Shown here in pieces: positions 23,708-34,399 of a DNA stretch of 64,000 bases. The first letter of the stretch is position 1; each line of letters opens with the position of its first letter. A program made the translations under genes and the position numbers. The notes below the pieces were generated by a model, which saw only the letters and a program-made list of their open reading frames with translations, made no database searches and was not told the DNA's origin. Source of the DNA: Adiantum capillus-veneris (lineage: Eukaryota > Streptophyta > Polypodiopsida > Polypodiales > Pteridaceae); assembly GCA_014529385.2 (NCBI GenBank), contig JABFUD020000310.1, positions 1-64,000 of the forward strand, given 5' to 3'.

Positions 23708-23757
23708 TCTCTCTCCTCTCTCTCTCTTCCCCCCCACACACACACACCCTCTTTGTC
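23629..23757. repeat. Long (CT)n-rich tract ending in (CA)n
   Basis: Interrupted CT repeats of about 100 nt, then CCCCCCACACACACACACC. Frames through it are low-complexity artefacts. Confidence 0.95.
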
Positions 23758-24054
23758 TCCCTCCTAGAGGCCAAATGCATGATGAATCAAACGGAAAGGG
23801 TCAAACAAAAGGTTGGTCTGGCAAAGGCAAAGAAACAATGAACAAGATTATAGGCATCATGGGTTTGCAAGCACAGAAGGATTCTGTCCATTCATTTCCA
23901 CTTGCGAGCATGAAGGGAGTGTGGTTATCTAGGAAGGCGAGCGTAGGTTGTTCTACCAAGTTGGATTTTTGTGCATCTCACTGCAAGCACTAGAGCCAAG
24001 GAAGCCATGGCACACCGTTCTAAACGGAACGATGTTGGGAACAAGTAGGGGGTG

Positions 24055-24058
<4 letters not shown>

Positions 24059-24090
<32 letters not shown>

Positions 24091-24098
24091 CGGGGGAA
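24059..24098. repeat. Poly-G run, ~32 nt
   Basis: Near-uninterrupted G with a single C close to the right end. It is the second such run in the window. Confidence 0.9.
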
Positions 24099-24399
24099 GG
24101 GTGCTTTTGCTTTTTGGAAAAAGGAAAACGGAAAACGGCATCCCTAGAAAGAGTGAATCTTGAAAGATATGTGCTAATAAGTGGTTGGGATTGGGATAGT
24201 AGTCGAGACTCATTACTTAAAGCCATGCTACCATTATTGCTAAGCTTTTTCACTAAGACTTTGAAAACCCGCAAGAGGAGTCCCCTCTTATGGGAATAAG
24301 TTAGAAAAGGCAAGGAAGGAGACAACTTTTGGAGGTTAACCACTTGGATGCTCATAGCGAAAAAAAAATGAACAATGGGAAAGAAGCTAGTGTTCTATG
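24099..24399. other. No gene recognised
   Basis: Purine-rich sequence. It may be further, unrecognisable LINE sequence upstream of the endonuclease traces. Confidence 0.3.
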
Positions 24400-24891
24400 G
24401 AGAAGGAGCTGATGAGCCACAGTGGCATCCTTTCCCTTGTTGATAGAGACCTAAAGCCTAGGGTGGTCTTCAACCATCCATTCTTGGAATCAACTTTCAA
24501 GGTCAAGAGGGCAAATCATTACCATTATCAGCATCTATGGCCCTACATTATCATCATGTTACCATTATCAACATCTATGACCCCTACATTGCGAAAGAGC
24601 CAAATTGTGTGGGAGTAACTTAAAGACTTCCCTATGGAAAGGGAGTGGAATCCTAATTAGAGATTTGAATATGTGTGAGAGAAGAACAAGGACAAAACAA
24701 GATCCTCTAGCATGTTAACTGGATCCAAAAAATATAAATGGCTTAGCATTTGCAACAAGAAGTGGGCATCGTGGACCTGTGGGAGGTTGGCCCATGGAGA
24801 GCACGCTAGGTTTCAATACACCAGCCTTCAATATATGTAGACGGATTCTCGACAAGACAAATGCTATTGCTCTCACCAAGATGACTAGTTT
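24400..24891 (+). mobile_element. LINE (L1-like) endonuclease fragment
   Basis: Plus-strand traces in more than one frame recall the apurinic endonuclease domain of plant L1 elements. SGILSLVDRDLKP resembles the 'GG.A.L......' strand, TIINIYDPYI resembles NIYAP, RDLNMCERRTRTKQDPL resembles the GDFNM..... loop, and a WTCGRLAHGEHARFQYTS stretch resembles D.WR..HP....FTYTS, with SRQDK after it (usually SRID). Frame changes occur between these blocks, and no reverse transcriptase follows because the LTR of element III begins at 24892. It is a dead fragment. Confidence 0.6.
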
Positions 24892-25756
24892 TGTCATCAA
24901 ATCTACTATCTAACCAACCCAAATGATTTTCTCATATCATTTAATGTGGGAGAATAAACGTGACCAAGGGTTAAGATATTGACATGTGCTTATAGATCTA
25001 TCTCAAGACGGGGGCCAATGTAAAGGGGCCCAAATGAGAGATGGTCTATCAAAGAGCAGGGCTAACCAATGGAGCATAAAGACCTTAGGGTTAGCTTCAA
25101 TGAAGACCTCCAATAGTTAGTGTTAGTAAGTAAGAGTTTTTCACCGTAGGTGAGCTTGAGGTGGGGACCCGGCCCAAGCTTAAGGTGCTTGAGGTGCTTG
25201 ATGACTGAGCTGCTTGAGGTGCTGAGGTGCTTGTCATGCTTGAGATGCTAGGGCCAATCTTGTGGTGAGAACATGGCCCAAGCTTGACGGGCTTAAGGGC
25301 CAAGATTGTGGTGAGAACTACGCCCAAGGTTGAGTGGCTTGAGGTGTGCAAAAGTCAAGACTCAATCCCTACAAGGAGGGGGAGGGGGAGGGGGATGAGA
25401 GAGAACACATACACACTCACACAAGACATGCTTGATATAAAGAAAGCAAAAGGGACACTTGTCAAGTTCCTCCTCATGCTGACCTCATGGTGTGCGTGAA
25501 GCCTATTAGTTGGCCACCCAAGGGGTCCAATGATAATTTAAGCGATTTAATTAATTGATTTTTCATTTATCAAGTCCTCTCTATCAAAGGGGAAAGGGGG
25601 ACACTTGTCCCAAGGCTACCCTTATTGCTTGGTATGACTCCTGCTTATGATTGGCTAGGCCTGGAGGGGTCCAATGAGCTTCAAGCATGAGCTACAAGGA
25701 TAGGTCGACCAAAGCAACTAGGGAGCCTACTTACGGGGGTACACACACACACACAC

Positions 25757-25791
<35 letters not shown>

Positions 25792-26447
25792 TCACTCATT
25801 GTGTATTGTGCAAAGTGCAAGAGCTCCCTCTCCTCCTCCAAGAAAGTAGAGGTTGAGAGCCTACACCAACACTCTTGTCTATGGAGTGCAAATCCAACCA
25901 AGAGCCATGCTTCAATGCTTAATCTTTTTTTCTATTATGTATGCTAGCAAGAAGAGTGATGATAAGTGATCAACCAATCTTTCTTCTATGAAATGTTTCT
26001 TCTTCCTCTTCCCTACCCTCATTCCCTGCTAGCTTTGTCCACCTTCGAAGGTGTTTGAGGTCTTGGGACTGAGGCTTGGGATAGTTAATGCTTTTCTCAA
26101 TTTCATGTTATGCTCGTGATGCATGAAGCTTTCAATCTTCATTGCATCACCTAGGTCACAAGGAACACAAAGATTGTATTATAACAAGTCTCTCTTGATG
26201 GGAGAAATCATAATACAAATGCCTATTGGAGGGGGGGACATGGATCCACATAAATTCGGTCCTCAATTGTTGTCACGTTCTCTAAATTCTCTCTCTTGTA
26301 AAATTATTGTTCATGCCAAGTTAACTAATTGCTATGATTATGTTGCTATCTTCAATTATGTTCACCCGCTATGCTCACAAAGTAATTGCTCAAAAGTACT
26401 CTCTTTAATTTCCGCTACTCTCAAGTTAATAGGCCAATTCTATTACA
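24892..26447 (+). mobile_element. 5' LTR of chromovirus element III (subfamily A)
   Basis: Starts TGTCATCAAATCTAC and ends CCAATTCTATTACA, about 1,556 bp. It aligns with the reverse complement of 6096-7697. It contains a CA tract at about 25740-25790. Divergence from its partner at 41746 is much greater than between the LTRs of element II, so the element is old. Confidence 0.85.
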
Positions 26448-26460
26448 TTGCTATCAGAGA
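26448..26460 (+). other. Degenerate primer-binding site of element III
   Basis: TTGCTATCAGAGA directly after the 5' LTR, two changes from the TTGGTATCAGAGC of element II. Confidence 0.7.
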
Positions 26461-28928
26461 ATTTGGTTTCTCTTTTCTTGCTTAAGAAGAGAGGTCCTTA
26501 AGTAGCCTATAAATGGTTGATTTTTCTAATTATATTAGGGTAAGTGGAACTCGGATCTATTATCGGTTAATTTGTTGAGCCCACTATGTGGGATATGGTG
26601 CACACCTGGGGAGCTTTGACTTAACAATGGAGTCTTTTTAGACTTGCCTACGGCTTTACCATTATTGAGCCATAAGAAGTCCAAAAGGAGCTAGCCCTCA
26701 GCAACTCTGCTATGTTAGAACTACTCCACAACACTCTATAATTAACCACTTCGAGCCATGGGTATAGATACTTAAGAGCCAATTCTCAAAGGATAAGGGG
26801 AGTGGCAACTAAGGTTTTGAATTGCCAAAGCATACACTAAGTACCTACATAAATTTTGTTAACATGGCTGACAATAACCAAGAGAGTAGAATGAACATTG
26901 ATAGCTTTGATTTTTTACATGAATGTGCTAAAGATGATGCCCCATGTTTGTTAATTATCTCGTTACTAGGTTGTAGCAAGCTATGGGCAACCCTCCTTTG
27001 AAAGCCGAAGTTACTCAACAACTTCACGCTTATGAAATTTCCCTTCCTCTCCAAGAGGAGAGAGAGCTTAGGAGGCCTCTTGAAGAGACCCCCAAAAGAA
27101 GTCTCTCTCCCATACAAGAGGAGGAATCCAAAGAGCAAGAAAGCAATGAAACTTTAAGTTCCTCTAAAGATGTGGCTCCACGAAGACGGCGATCTAAACG
27201 ATCGCCCACTCCTCCCAAGAGGAAAATATCAACATAGAGTCCTTCTCCTCATCATTCTGAAAGGGAAGAGAGGAAACAAAGGAAGAAAAGGGCTAGAAAG
27301 AGGTCGCCCTCTTCTCCTTCTTGTCCACCTTCCTCCTCTTCGGACGAAAGCTATGGCTATTCTCCTATAGAATACAAGAGGGGAGGACATTGTAAATCAT
27401 ACCCTGCATGGCGAAGGTCACAAAAGCTAAAGAAGTTCAAGGATGGAGGAAAGAGTATCTCGTTTCTTACCTATGATGGCACCTTTGGTGCTACCGACAA
27501 AGTGTTGGCCTTCATCCAACAATTTGATGTGGTCTTTGGAGACATTGAGGGCTCATAAAGTCCTCCAAGCTACACCATGTAGCTATGCACTTCTAGAAAT
27601 CAGTTCGTTAATGGTGGGCTAGCCTTCGTGGCAACAACGAAGCCCCAAAGACGTGGAAAACTTTACGAGTTTCCATCAAGAAGCAATTCATTGCAAGCGA
27701 TGCAAAGGACAAAGTGGTAATCGAATGGTGCAGCTTGAAGCTTCTCTCTCATGAGTCTATCCATAAGTATGTAGACAAGTTTTGGGATTTACATCTCAAG
27801 GCTACTGTCTTTCAAAAGATAGACATGGAAAACTCTACGAGTTTCCATCATGAAGCAATTCCTTGCAAGCATTGCAAAGGAAAAAGTGCTTACCGAATGG
27901 TGCATCTTGAAGCTTCTCTCTCATGAGTCTATCCATAAGTATGTAGACAAGTTTTGGGATTTACATCTCAAGGCTACTGTCTTTCAAAAGATAGACTTTG
28001 TCGAGCAAAAGCAACAGTTTTGTGTGGGACTACCAGAAGAGATGGCCGAGTATGTCAACTCTCAATGGCCTGGTTCTATCACCGAAGTAATCCATCACAT
28101 CATGGTTGCTTCACGCATCAATTTCCAACAAGGGTCTAGACGGAAAGTCAAGCCCATGGAAAAAAAAGATAAAAATGATGCAAAAGGGAAAACCAACGCT
28201 CAAAATTCTTCCCAAGGCACTTCCAACAGCAACAAGAACAATCTGTCCAAGGAGAAGGGAGTTTACAAAGGCAAAAACAAAATCTCTCCTGAAGAGCTTG
28301 AAGCTTTTTGCAAGGCCCATAAGTGTTTCAAATGTGGGGAGCAAGGACATGGCTATCATTCTTGCCCCAAGAAGATATTCGCAATGAGACTCCTAGGGCT
28401 TCCACCATCGAAGCTTCAAAAGAGGATGCTCATTACAAAGGAGCATCACTTTCCTATGCTTGGGGAAAAGTAAGAGAGCATGATGCCTTCATCTTGTTTG
28501 ACCTTGGCTCTACTCACAACTTCATATCAACAGAGTTGGCCACCAAGTTGGGCTTCAAGCTTCCAAGATGGGAGATATTGTAACGATTGACACAGATTTC
28601 AAGGGACAACAAGCCTCCATTACTCCCTTGATTGGGAAGTTGAGGTTTCATGTCCAAAGCTATGTCGACAAAGAAGACTTTTTCATCTCTCCTCTCCAAT
28701 ATGAGGATGCTATCCTAGGGGCGCCATGGTTTGATCACATGGATGCCAGTATGAAGTTACCCAAAAGGAGAATCTACTTCACTTACAGGATAAATAACAT
28801 GTATAGATATGCTAGTGAGCGTGGTTGCAATATTCCACTTGTAAATCCTCTTGCTTTTGATAAATCAATGAAGAGCTCAATTTCTGTGTACATGATTTTT
28901 GTCAAAGGATCTCTAAAAGATCCTAATG
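26461..28928 (+). mobile_element. Element III leader, gag and protease part, broken
   Basis: After a 400-nt leader, gag begins at 26864 (MADNNQESRMNIDSF, matching element II). It continues through a Ser/Arg/Lys-rich region, Gag core (YVDKFWDLHLKATVF, FVEQKQQFCVGLPEEMAEYVNSQ), a zinc knuckle (CFKCGEQGHGYHSC) and protease (HDAFILFDLGSTHNFIS, ILGAPWFDHM). Coding similarity stops at 28928, where the DNA transposon begins, and resumes at 38555. Several breaks; not functional. Confidence 0.85.
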
Positions 28929-28951
28929 CATTAGGAAAAAAATGGACTCTC
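28929..28951 (+). repeat. Left terminal inverted repeat
   Basis: CATTAGGAAAAAAATGGACT and three more bases, inverted match to 38532-38554. Confidence 0.75.
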
Positions 28952-29382
28952 CATGGGCCTTGTAAGAATCCCTAATTTAAAGGAAGCCTGCCAAGATTAA
29001 GGGGGACAAAGGCTTTGAATGGGGCTATTTTGGTAGGGTCTCCTCCACCTTTGACCCCTAAAAAGGTAGGGGGAAGGGGGGGGGGGTAACCATTTATTAA
29101 AAGTAGGGAAGGGGGGGGTAAACCATTTGAAAAAGTAGGGGGTCTCTCTCTCTACCTTTTTGGCCAACTTGTAAGTGGCCTCTTAACTCTCCCATGCCAC
29201 CTAAGCAAATCCGTGGGTCAAAGAGGTCAAAAAAATGACTTTTTTCAAAAACTTTCAAAAAAACTCTATTCCCCCCTAAAAAGTACCCCCAACATATACA
29301 CATAATAAAAAAAAGTTTTTTAAGTTAAATTACTCAAAATTCAACATTTTTTGACTCCCTCCAAAATTTTAAAAAATTCCCC

Positions 29383-29588
29383 CCAAAATTGAAAACTCTC
29401 TCTCCTAATCTAAGCTCCTCTCCTACACCCATCCCCCTTGCACCTGCACCTGCTGCTGCACCTACACACCCATCTCTCCATCCTTCAAGCTCCATCTCTC
29501 ATCCTACAAGCTCTATTCTCCATCCTTCAAGCTCCATCTCTACAAGCTCTATCTCTCCATCCTTCAAGCTCCATCTCTCCATCCTACA
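29383..29588 (+). promoter_or_regulatory. Pyrimidine-rich repeated leader of the transposase-like gene
   Basis: CATCCTTCAAGCTCCATCTC and the related CATCCTACAAGCTCTAT occur several times just before the ATG at 29589. The mirrored upstream region of the minus-strand gene at 37829 is likewise pyrimidine-rich on its coding strand. It looks like an untranslated leader or promoter; no clear TATA was seen. Confidence 0.4.
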
Positions 29589-32490
29589 ATGTCTCTTGAC
29601 GACGTGACCAATGTCCAGCAAGCTCTTCACGCGGTAGGTCTCCAGGGCTTTTCCTACGCCTACCTCAAGAGTATGTTCGACAAAGAAAACATGCTTGGGT
29701 ACATTACCTTCAGCCAACAAACGCCGCGCTCAAGGGGAGAAGAATGTGGATCTCTGGACAGAAGGATGCTTGTATCCAAAGGATCCTTCTCTCAATGTTC
29801 ATCCATCTTTTACAAACATTCCATCACTGTTGCAATACGTTGGAAATGGAGAGCAAGGTTTGTTGGGCTATTGCAAGAGACTCAACAAACACGAGATTGC
29901 GCGGTCCGAAATCTACTTGCGTCATTGGCATTTGCTCAATGGGAGTTTCCACAATCTTCAAGCTCAGATGCAAACAGCTACTAGTGCGCTTGAGGAGGCA
30001 AAGAGCACCATCACAACCAAGGAAAATGTAATTAAAAAGCTTGAGGATACTCTTTCACACATGAAGAGTACTGCCATAGGAGGTAGGGTGAGGAAACGAG
30101 AGTTGTCTGAAATTCAGACTCTTGCACCACGTGGAGGTGCAAGAAAATGAAGGGTGACAGCTATGAGGTAACATGTTCTATCCCTCATGTTGATTAAGTT
30201 TAATACGGCTAATCATTGTTGTTTTGGGCAATAGGAACTTCGTCCAAGAAACATGCGGCGGCGAGAATGCGTCAGCTAGGGCTACTTTACTTTGTTCTTG
30301 TTTCAACAAAGAGGATTTTATTGGGATGCTTGATGCTCCAGAGGCAAAACACTTGAAAGACGCAATCACTAAGAGAGTTCTTAGAGATTTTTCTAATATT
30401 GTCACTGATCTAGATGTTCAGGATATTTGTGATGCTGTTGGGATTAGTACCAAGGGCTATCAAGCAATACATCAAGTGTTAAAAGATGCATTAAGAAGTC
30501 GAGGAGTCACGGAAAACCTATTCCCACTTCCTCACAGAGTGAAGATTGCCAAGAAGGTGTCAAATGAAGATGTTGTTCACCGATTAGGGGACTACTTGTA
30601 TATTGAAGACACGATGCCTTTTCAGCCGCTCCGTAGCAAATCACAAGGAAGGAAGGGCCGTGGGAAGGGAAGCGGTGCTGTTTATAACAGTGTGCGGACC
30701 GAAGGGTTTGTTTACACCAAATTCAACAATATCTTTGTGGACTTGATACGATTGCAGCAGTCCATGGTTGTTTTCTACAATTTGAGTGATGCAGGTTAGT
30801 TTAGAGTTTCCTACATGCTCTATGATGTGTCATAACATGCATTCTGAGGCTTTATGTTGTTGGCAGTTCTTGAAGGCAAGCTTGTGTTCGTGCTGAAGTT
30901 GGATGAGTGTGTAATTGTTAAAGGGAGAAAGTTGGAGAGATGAGCATCACGCTTATGAATGAAGCCCTAGCTTATGCCAAGCAATCTTGCAGTTCGAGTG
31001 AAGCGACAAAGCCCTCTTTTAGTGTGCAATCAGAGAAGGATATATGGTGGCTTGGTGCAATTGAAGTTCCGAAAGAGACACATGAAGTCCTTGCATGGAT
31101 TTTCAGTAGAATCCCATGGGTCACAGAGGTCATTAAAGCTCAAATAACGGTGAGAAGCTCATGGTTCAAGGACGTGGGGAGTTTGATGTTGAATGGCACT
31201 TATGTGGTGATCTAAAGACCATAAAGTGCATGCTTGGATGCAAACAAGGTGCAAATTCTTTACTTCCCTGTCCATTCTGTACGAAAGGGCACAAGACAAG
31301 TCGAGCAACTCAAGTGGAAGGTCAGGACGATGATAATGATGACCATATAAATAGGGAGTGGCAAAGTTCGGTTCTTTCATGTGATATGCTGCAGGTGCCC
31401 AATAGGGATAGCAAAGATCCTGGGTGGAACCCCATAATTCCCTTCTCCCTCAACAATGTTCACTTTTGCACATTGCATGCGTTTATGCGAATATTTGATA
31501 GGATCTTAAAGCATCACATTGATTATGCTTTCACAATGAAGCCCCTTCAACGGTCAAAAGACTCCTTGCAGGGGGTGGAGACGCTCCTTAATGAGATTGG
31601 ATGTCACCGATCAAGGGTGAACATTGTAGCAGAGACTTGTAGGGAGAAGACATATGAGGTGGCACAGAAGGTTTCCATGAATGGAGCCAAAGCACGTCGA
31701 TTTTTCAAGAAGATGTCAAAGTCTCCAATGCAGGTTCCAAGGCAAGTGTCGATCTAGCAAGTGAGAAGCGATGGGAGTTGTGGAAAGATTTGTGTTCATG
31801 CACGACGGACAAAGATCCCAATGTGGAGGTTGCTAACCAACGCAAGCTAGTATGGTCATCCTTTCAAAAGGTTGTGCAATTGATGAATCTTTCAAGCACC
31901 ACCGTTGAGCAACGAGAGGAGTTCAAGAAGGTGCTTTATGAATTCACAAAGGCCACTAAGGACGGATGGTCTGAAAGCAAGATTACACACTACATGGTTT
32001 GTTTTAACGGACTTAATACATATGCAATTTTTGAAAATGTAACTTTTCTATTCGCTTATCTCCTTTTTGGTTGTTTTAGCACATTCTCTATGTGCATGGT
32101 GCATACTTCATGGACCGCTATGGTTCGCTTGATATATGGAGTACACAAGGCATGGAGAAGTCCCACTATCGAGCAAAAGGAGTTTACTTCAAGAATACTC
32201 GGCATGGTGGTGGTAGTTCACACTCCAACTACCTCCAAGAGATGTTTAATTGGTTTTTTAGGCACACCTTTGGGAGAACTCGTACTATTGAGAAAGCAAG
32301 AGAATCGATGTTAGCAAAGCAATTACGCAACGCTTCCCGTACTGCAGCATCCGAGAAGTGGAAACGCTCGCGAGCGTCCCTCGGCACGAAGCTTGGCGTG
32401 CAACTAAATATCAAAAAGGCAGCGTTTGGGCGTCGCGTCAGCTGTCCGCATGATCCTGGTTTAGTTGTTCAATTCAATTGCTTTATTTGA
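29589..32490 (+). CDS. DDE-type transposase-like gene, spliced, decayed
   Basis: A chain of coding blocks: MSLDDVTNVQQALHAVGL (29589), an Arg/Lys and coiled-coil block to 30150, a block at 30226-30794, 30867-31757 and 31760-32490. Two introns are well supported: 30795-30866 (phase 1) and 31997-32079 (phase 0, ...ITHYM / HILYVHGAYF...). Candidate catalytic acidic residues lie in VFVLKLDECVIVKG, HLCGDLKTIKCML (followed by a CPFC zinc-type pair) and WSTQGMEKSHYRAK, a D-D-E order with spacing like eukaryotic cut-and-paste transposases. The tail is basic (ASEKWKRSRASLG). Frame changes occur near 29700, 30940, 31150 and 31750, so this copy is dead unless some are unrecognised introns. Superfamily not identified; the function is inferred from context and motif pattern. 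Confidence 0.55.
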
Positions 32491-32541
32491 GTTTCACTCA
32501 ATTGGCCGCATAGTGTGAAAGGGCCCAAATCTCAAAAAAAC

Positions 32542-32551
32542 CTATTTAAAG
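32542..32551 (+). promoter_or_regulatory. TATA-like box of the H3-like gene
   Basis: CTATTTAAAG lies 44 nt before the ATG at 32595. Transcription starting about 30 nt downstream would exclude the earlier in-frame ATG at 32553 and supports 32595 as the start. Confidence 0.45.
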
Positions 32552-32594
32552 GTTGAAGGGGCTCATTTTGTCATCTTCCCTACTAGGTGCAACC

Positions 32595-33458
32595 ATGGCA
32601 CGAACAAAACAAATGGCTAGGATTGCATATCCAGAGGGGCCGGATGGCCAACGACTCAAAGGTACAGCAACAGAAGCTGGAACTTCACAAGCTCAAGGTG
32701 AAGTCCACACAGAAGAAGCTGGAGCTTCAAATCAGCATGGCCAGTCCTCTACAGCAGCAAAAGAGAGACGGAAGCATCGTCTTGTTGTCTATTCATCGGA
32801 CTCCAACGATTCTGATGGCAACAGGGAGGATGAGAGCGACCAGGGCAAAGAAACAAACAGCCAAAAGCAGCCGTCAGAAGGCTCCGAAGAGACACAAACG
32901 GATGAAGATGCCCCATGGGTTGGTGTCCAAATACAAACTTATCAGGCTCACATGTCTATTGGGGGTAAGACACTTCCTAAAGGGAGTGGACCTACACCAT
33001 CACATCCGGTCGATAGTGAAGAGCACGAATCAGATGGAGAGTGGGTGGAATCCGATTATGAGGTGTTGGAAGTGCCTGTGCAGAAAAAAAAGAGAAAGAG
33101 CATTGTCTACAAGAAGAGGAAGCAAGCTGCCCCGACTCGTGCCAAAAATGCACCTCCACGTCGACCTCAGAAGGTACGAAAGCGCAGCCGTGCTTTTGCG
33201 GAGATTCGACACTATCAAAAGAGCACCGAGCTCTTGATTCGGAGGGCCCCTTTTGCAAGGCTATGCAGGGAGGTTTTGCAATTGTACAACACTCAGTTTC
33301 GAATGGGCGCCGTGGCCATAGAGGCAGTCCAAGAGGCAGCATAGCAATATTTAACTGGCATATTCGAGGATTCTAACCTCTGTGCCATCCATGCAAAGCG
33401 TGTAACCATTATGCCCAAGGATATGCAGCTTGCTCGCCGTTTGCGCCATGAGGAGTAG
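32595..33458 (+). CDS. Histone H3-like protein with long acidic tail insert; one in-frame stop
   Basis: Reading from ATG 32595 (good context, AACCATGGC) gives MARTKQMAR, matching 7 of 8 residues of the H3 N-terminus ARTKQTAR. About 165 residues of Ser/Glu/Asp/Gln-rich, probably disordered sequence follow. Then comes a basic stretch like the rest of the H3 tail ([19 protein letters not shown]) and the fold at residues ~200-287: [19 protein letters not shown] (alpha-N/alpha-1), [20 protein letters not shown] (loop 1, alpha-2), [20 protein letters not shown] and [13 protein letters not shown] (alpha-3). Loop 1 has canonical H3 length, so it is not CenH3-like. Codon 250 (33342-33344) is TAG where H3 normally has Glu; the same frame then continues to the proper H3 end at 33458. 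H3 is about 135 aa; this would be 287. It lies just downstream of the transposase-like gene. Confidence 0.9.
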
Positions 33459-33838
33459 CTTGTAATTAGGCATCAACCTTTTTGTATTTACGGAACTCCA
33501 AGATTGGGAAGAATTTGAATACAAGCGTCTTTTGGTTCAATATCCCACTCTGTGCATTGTATTGGGAAGAATTTGAATATAAGCGTCTTTTATTGTATAC
33601 CCCAGTGCGCAATGTATTGTTTTAATTCTGCACCATGCAATGTAGCAGTGGTTCAAGTTTTGTCTACCTTCTATTGTATGTATGTAGCCATTAGCTTGTT
33701 ATTGTGAAAAATTGCCTACGTTTAGCACCTTGGCTAAGTGGGGCAGGCACTTCCTGATGTATCCATGCTATGTGACTCACTATTGCATGGAAAAAACATC
33801 TACAAAGTGTTCAAAATGGCTTGGAATGCCCCCAAGTT
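33459..33838. other. 3' flank of H3-like gene with a duplicated segment
   Basis: ATTGGGAAGAATTTGAATA followed by .AAGCGTCTTTT occurs at about 33505 and 33563. Nothing coding was recognised. Confidence 0.5.
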
Positions 33839-33911
33839 GGCTGCCACAAGGGCGCGCATTTGGGCCATCCAGAGGCCTATGGATGGACATAATGCACGCC
33901 CTTGTGGCAGC
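33839..33911. repeat. Hairpin 1 (22-bp inverted arms)
   Basis: GGCTGCCACAAGGGCGCGCA at 33839 is mirrored by the segment ending CGCCCTTGTGGCAGCC at 33911, with 21 of 22 pairs. A second short inverted pair (CCATCC/GGATGG) lies in the loop. Confidence 0.85.
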
Positions 33912-34035
33912 CTCTCCTAGTGCTTTGCTGACACTGTCCAGTGGTTTCCAGACAATTTTGACAAGCAATAAGTATGTTTTTTTTGCTTCAATTAGCATAG
34001 ATGTTGCTGGAATTCATCCCCCCTTAGTCCATGTC

Positions 34036-34382
34036 AGTCCTAAACTCCAAAAAGGGCTTAGATATTGCCACAAAGTTTACTCTTGTGGTTTGTTAATACA
34101 ACTTTAGGTATCTGGGGCAAGATGGGCTTAAGGTTACCTGGGTATCCATGTCTTCCTAATTTGCAGCTGGGTATTATTGTCTTCTCACTCTGTTTTGTAA
34201 CTGGATATGCTCCTATTCTCCAAGAAGGATTTAGATATTGCCACAGTTTTGTGGTTTGCTAATACATCTTTAGGTATCTGGGGCAAGATGGGCTTTAGGT
34301 TACCTGGGTATCCATGTGTTTCTCTTTTGCAACTGGGTATTAATGTCTTGAAACTCTATTTTGTACTTGGGTATGCTCTTAG
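34036..34382 (+). repeat. Two tandem ~170-bp units
   Basis: TTAGATATTGCCACA...TTTAGGTATCTGGGGCAAGATGGGC...GGTTACCTGGGTATCCATGT occurs in both 34036-34211 and 34212-34382, about 85% alike by eye. They lie between two hairpins in the convergent intergenic region of the transposon. Confidence 0.85.
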
Positions 34383-34399
34383 ATGTGTCCAAATTCATC

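Noticed and set aside
32553-32594. Upstream in-frame ATG for the H3-like gene
   Set aside because: It overlaps the TATA-like box and would bury the ARTKQ terminus; ATG 32595 has better context and gives the H3 start.
32992-33342. Open frames opposite the H3-like gene
   Set aside because: Shadow frames of the histone-like coding sequence; the plus-strand H3 match explains the region.
32595-33458. Ordinary host histone H3 gene
   Set aside because: Size, long acidic insert, in-frame stop and position between transposon ends do not fit a host H3 gene; CenH3 is also unlikely because loop 1 has canonical length.
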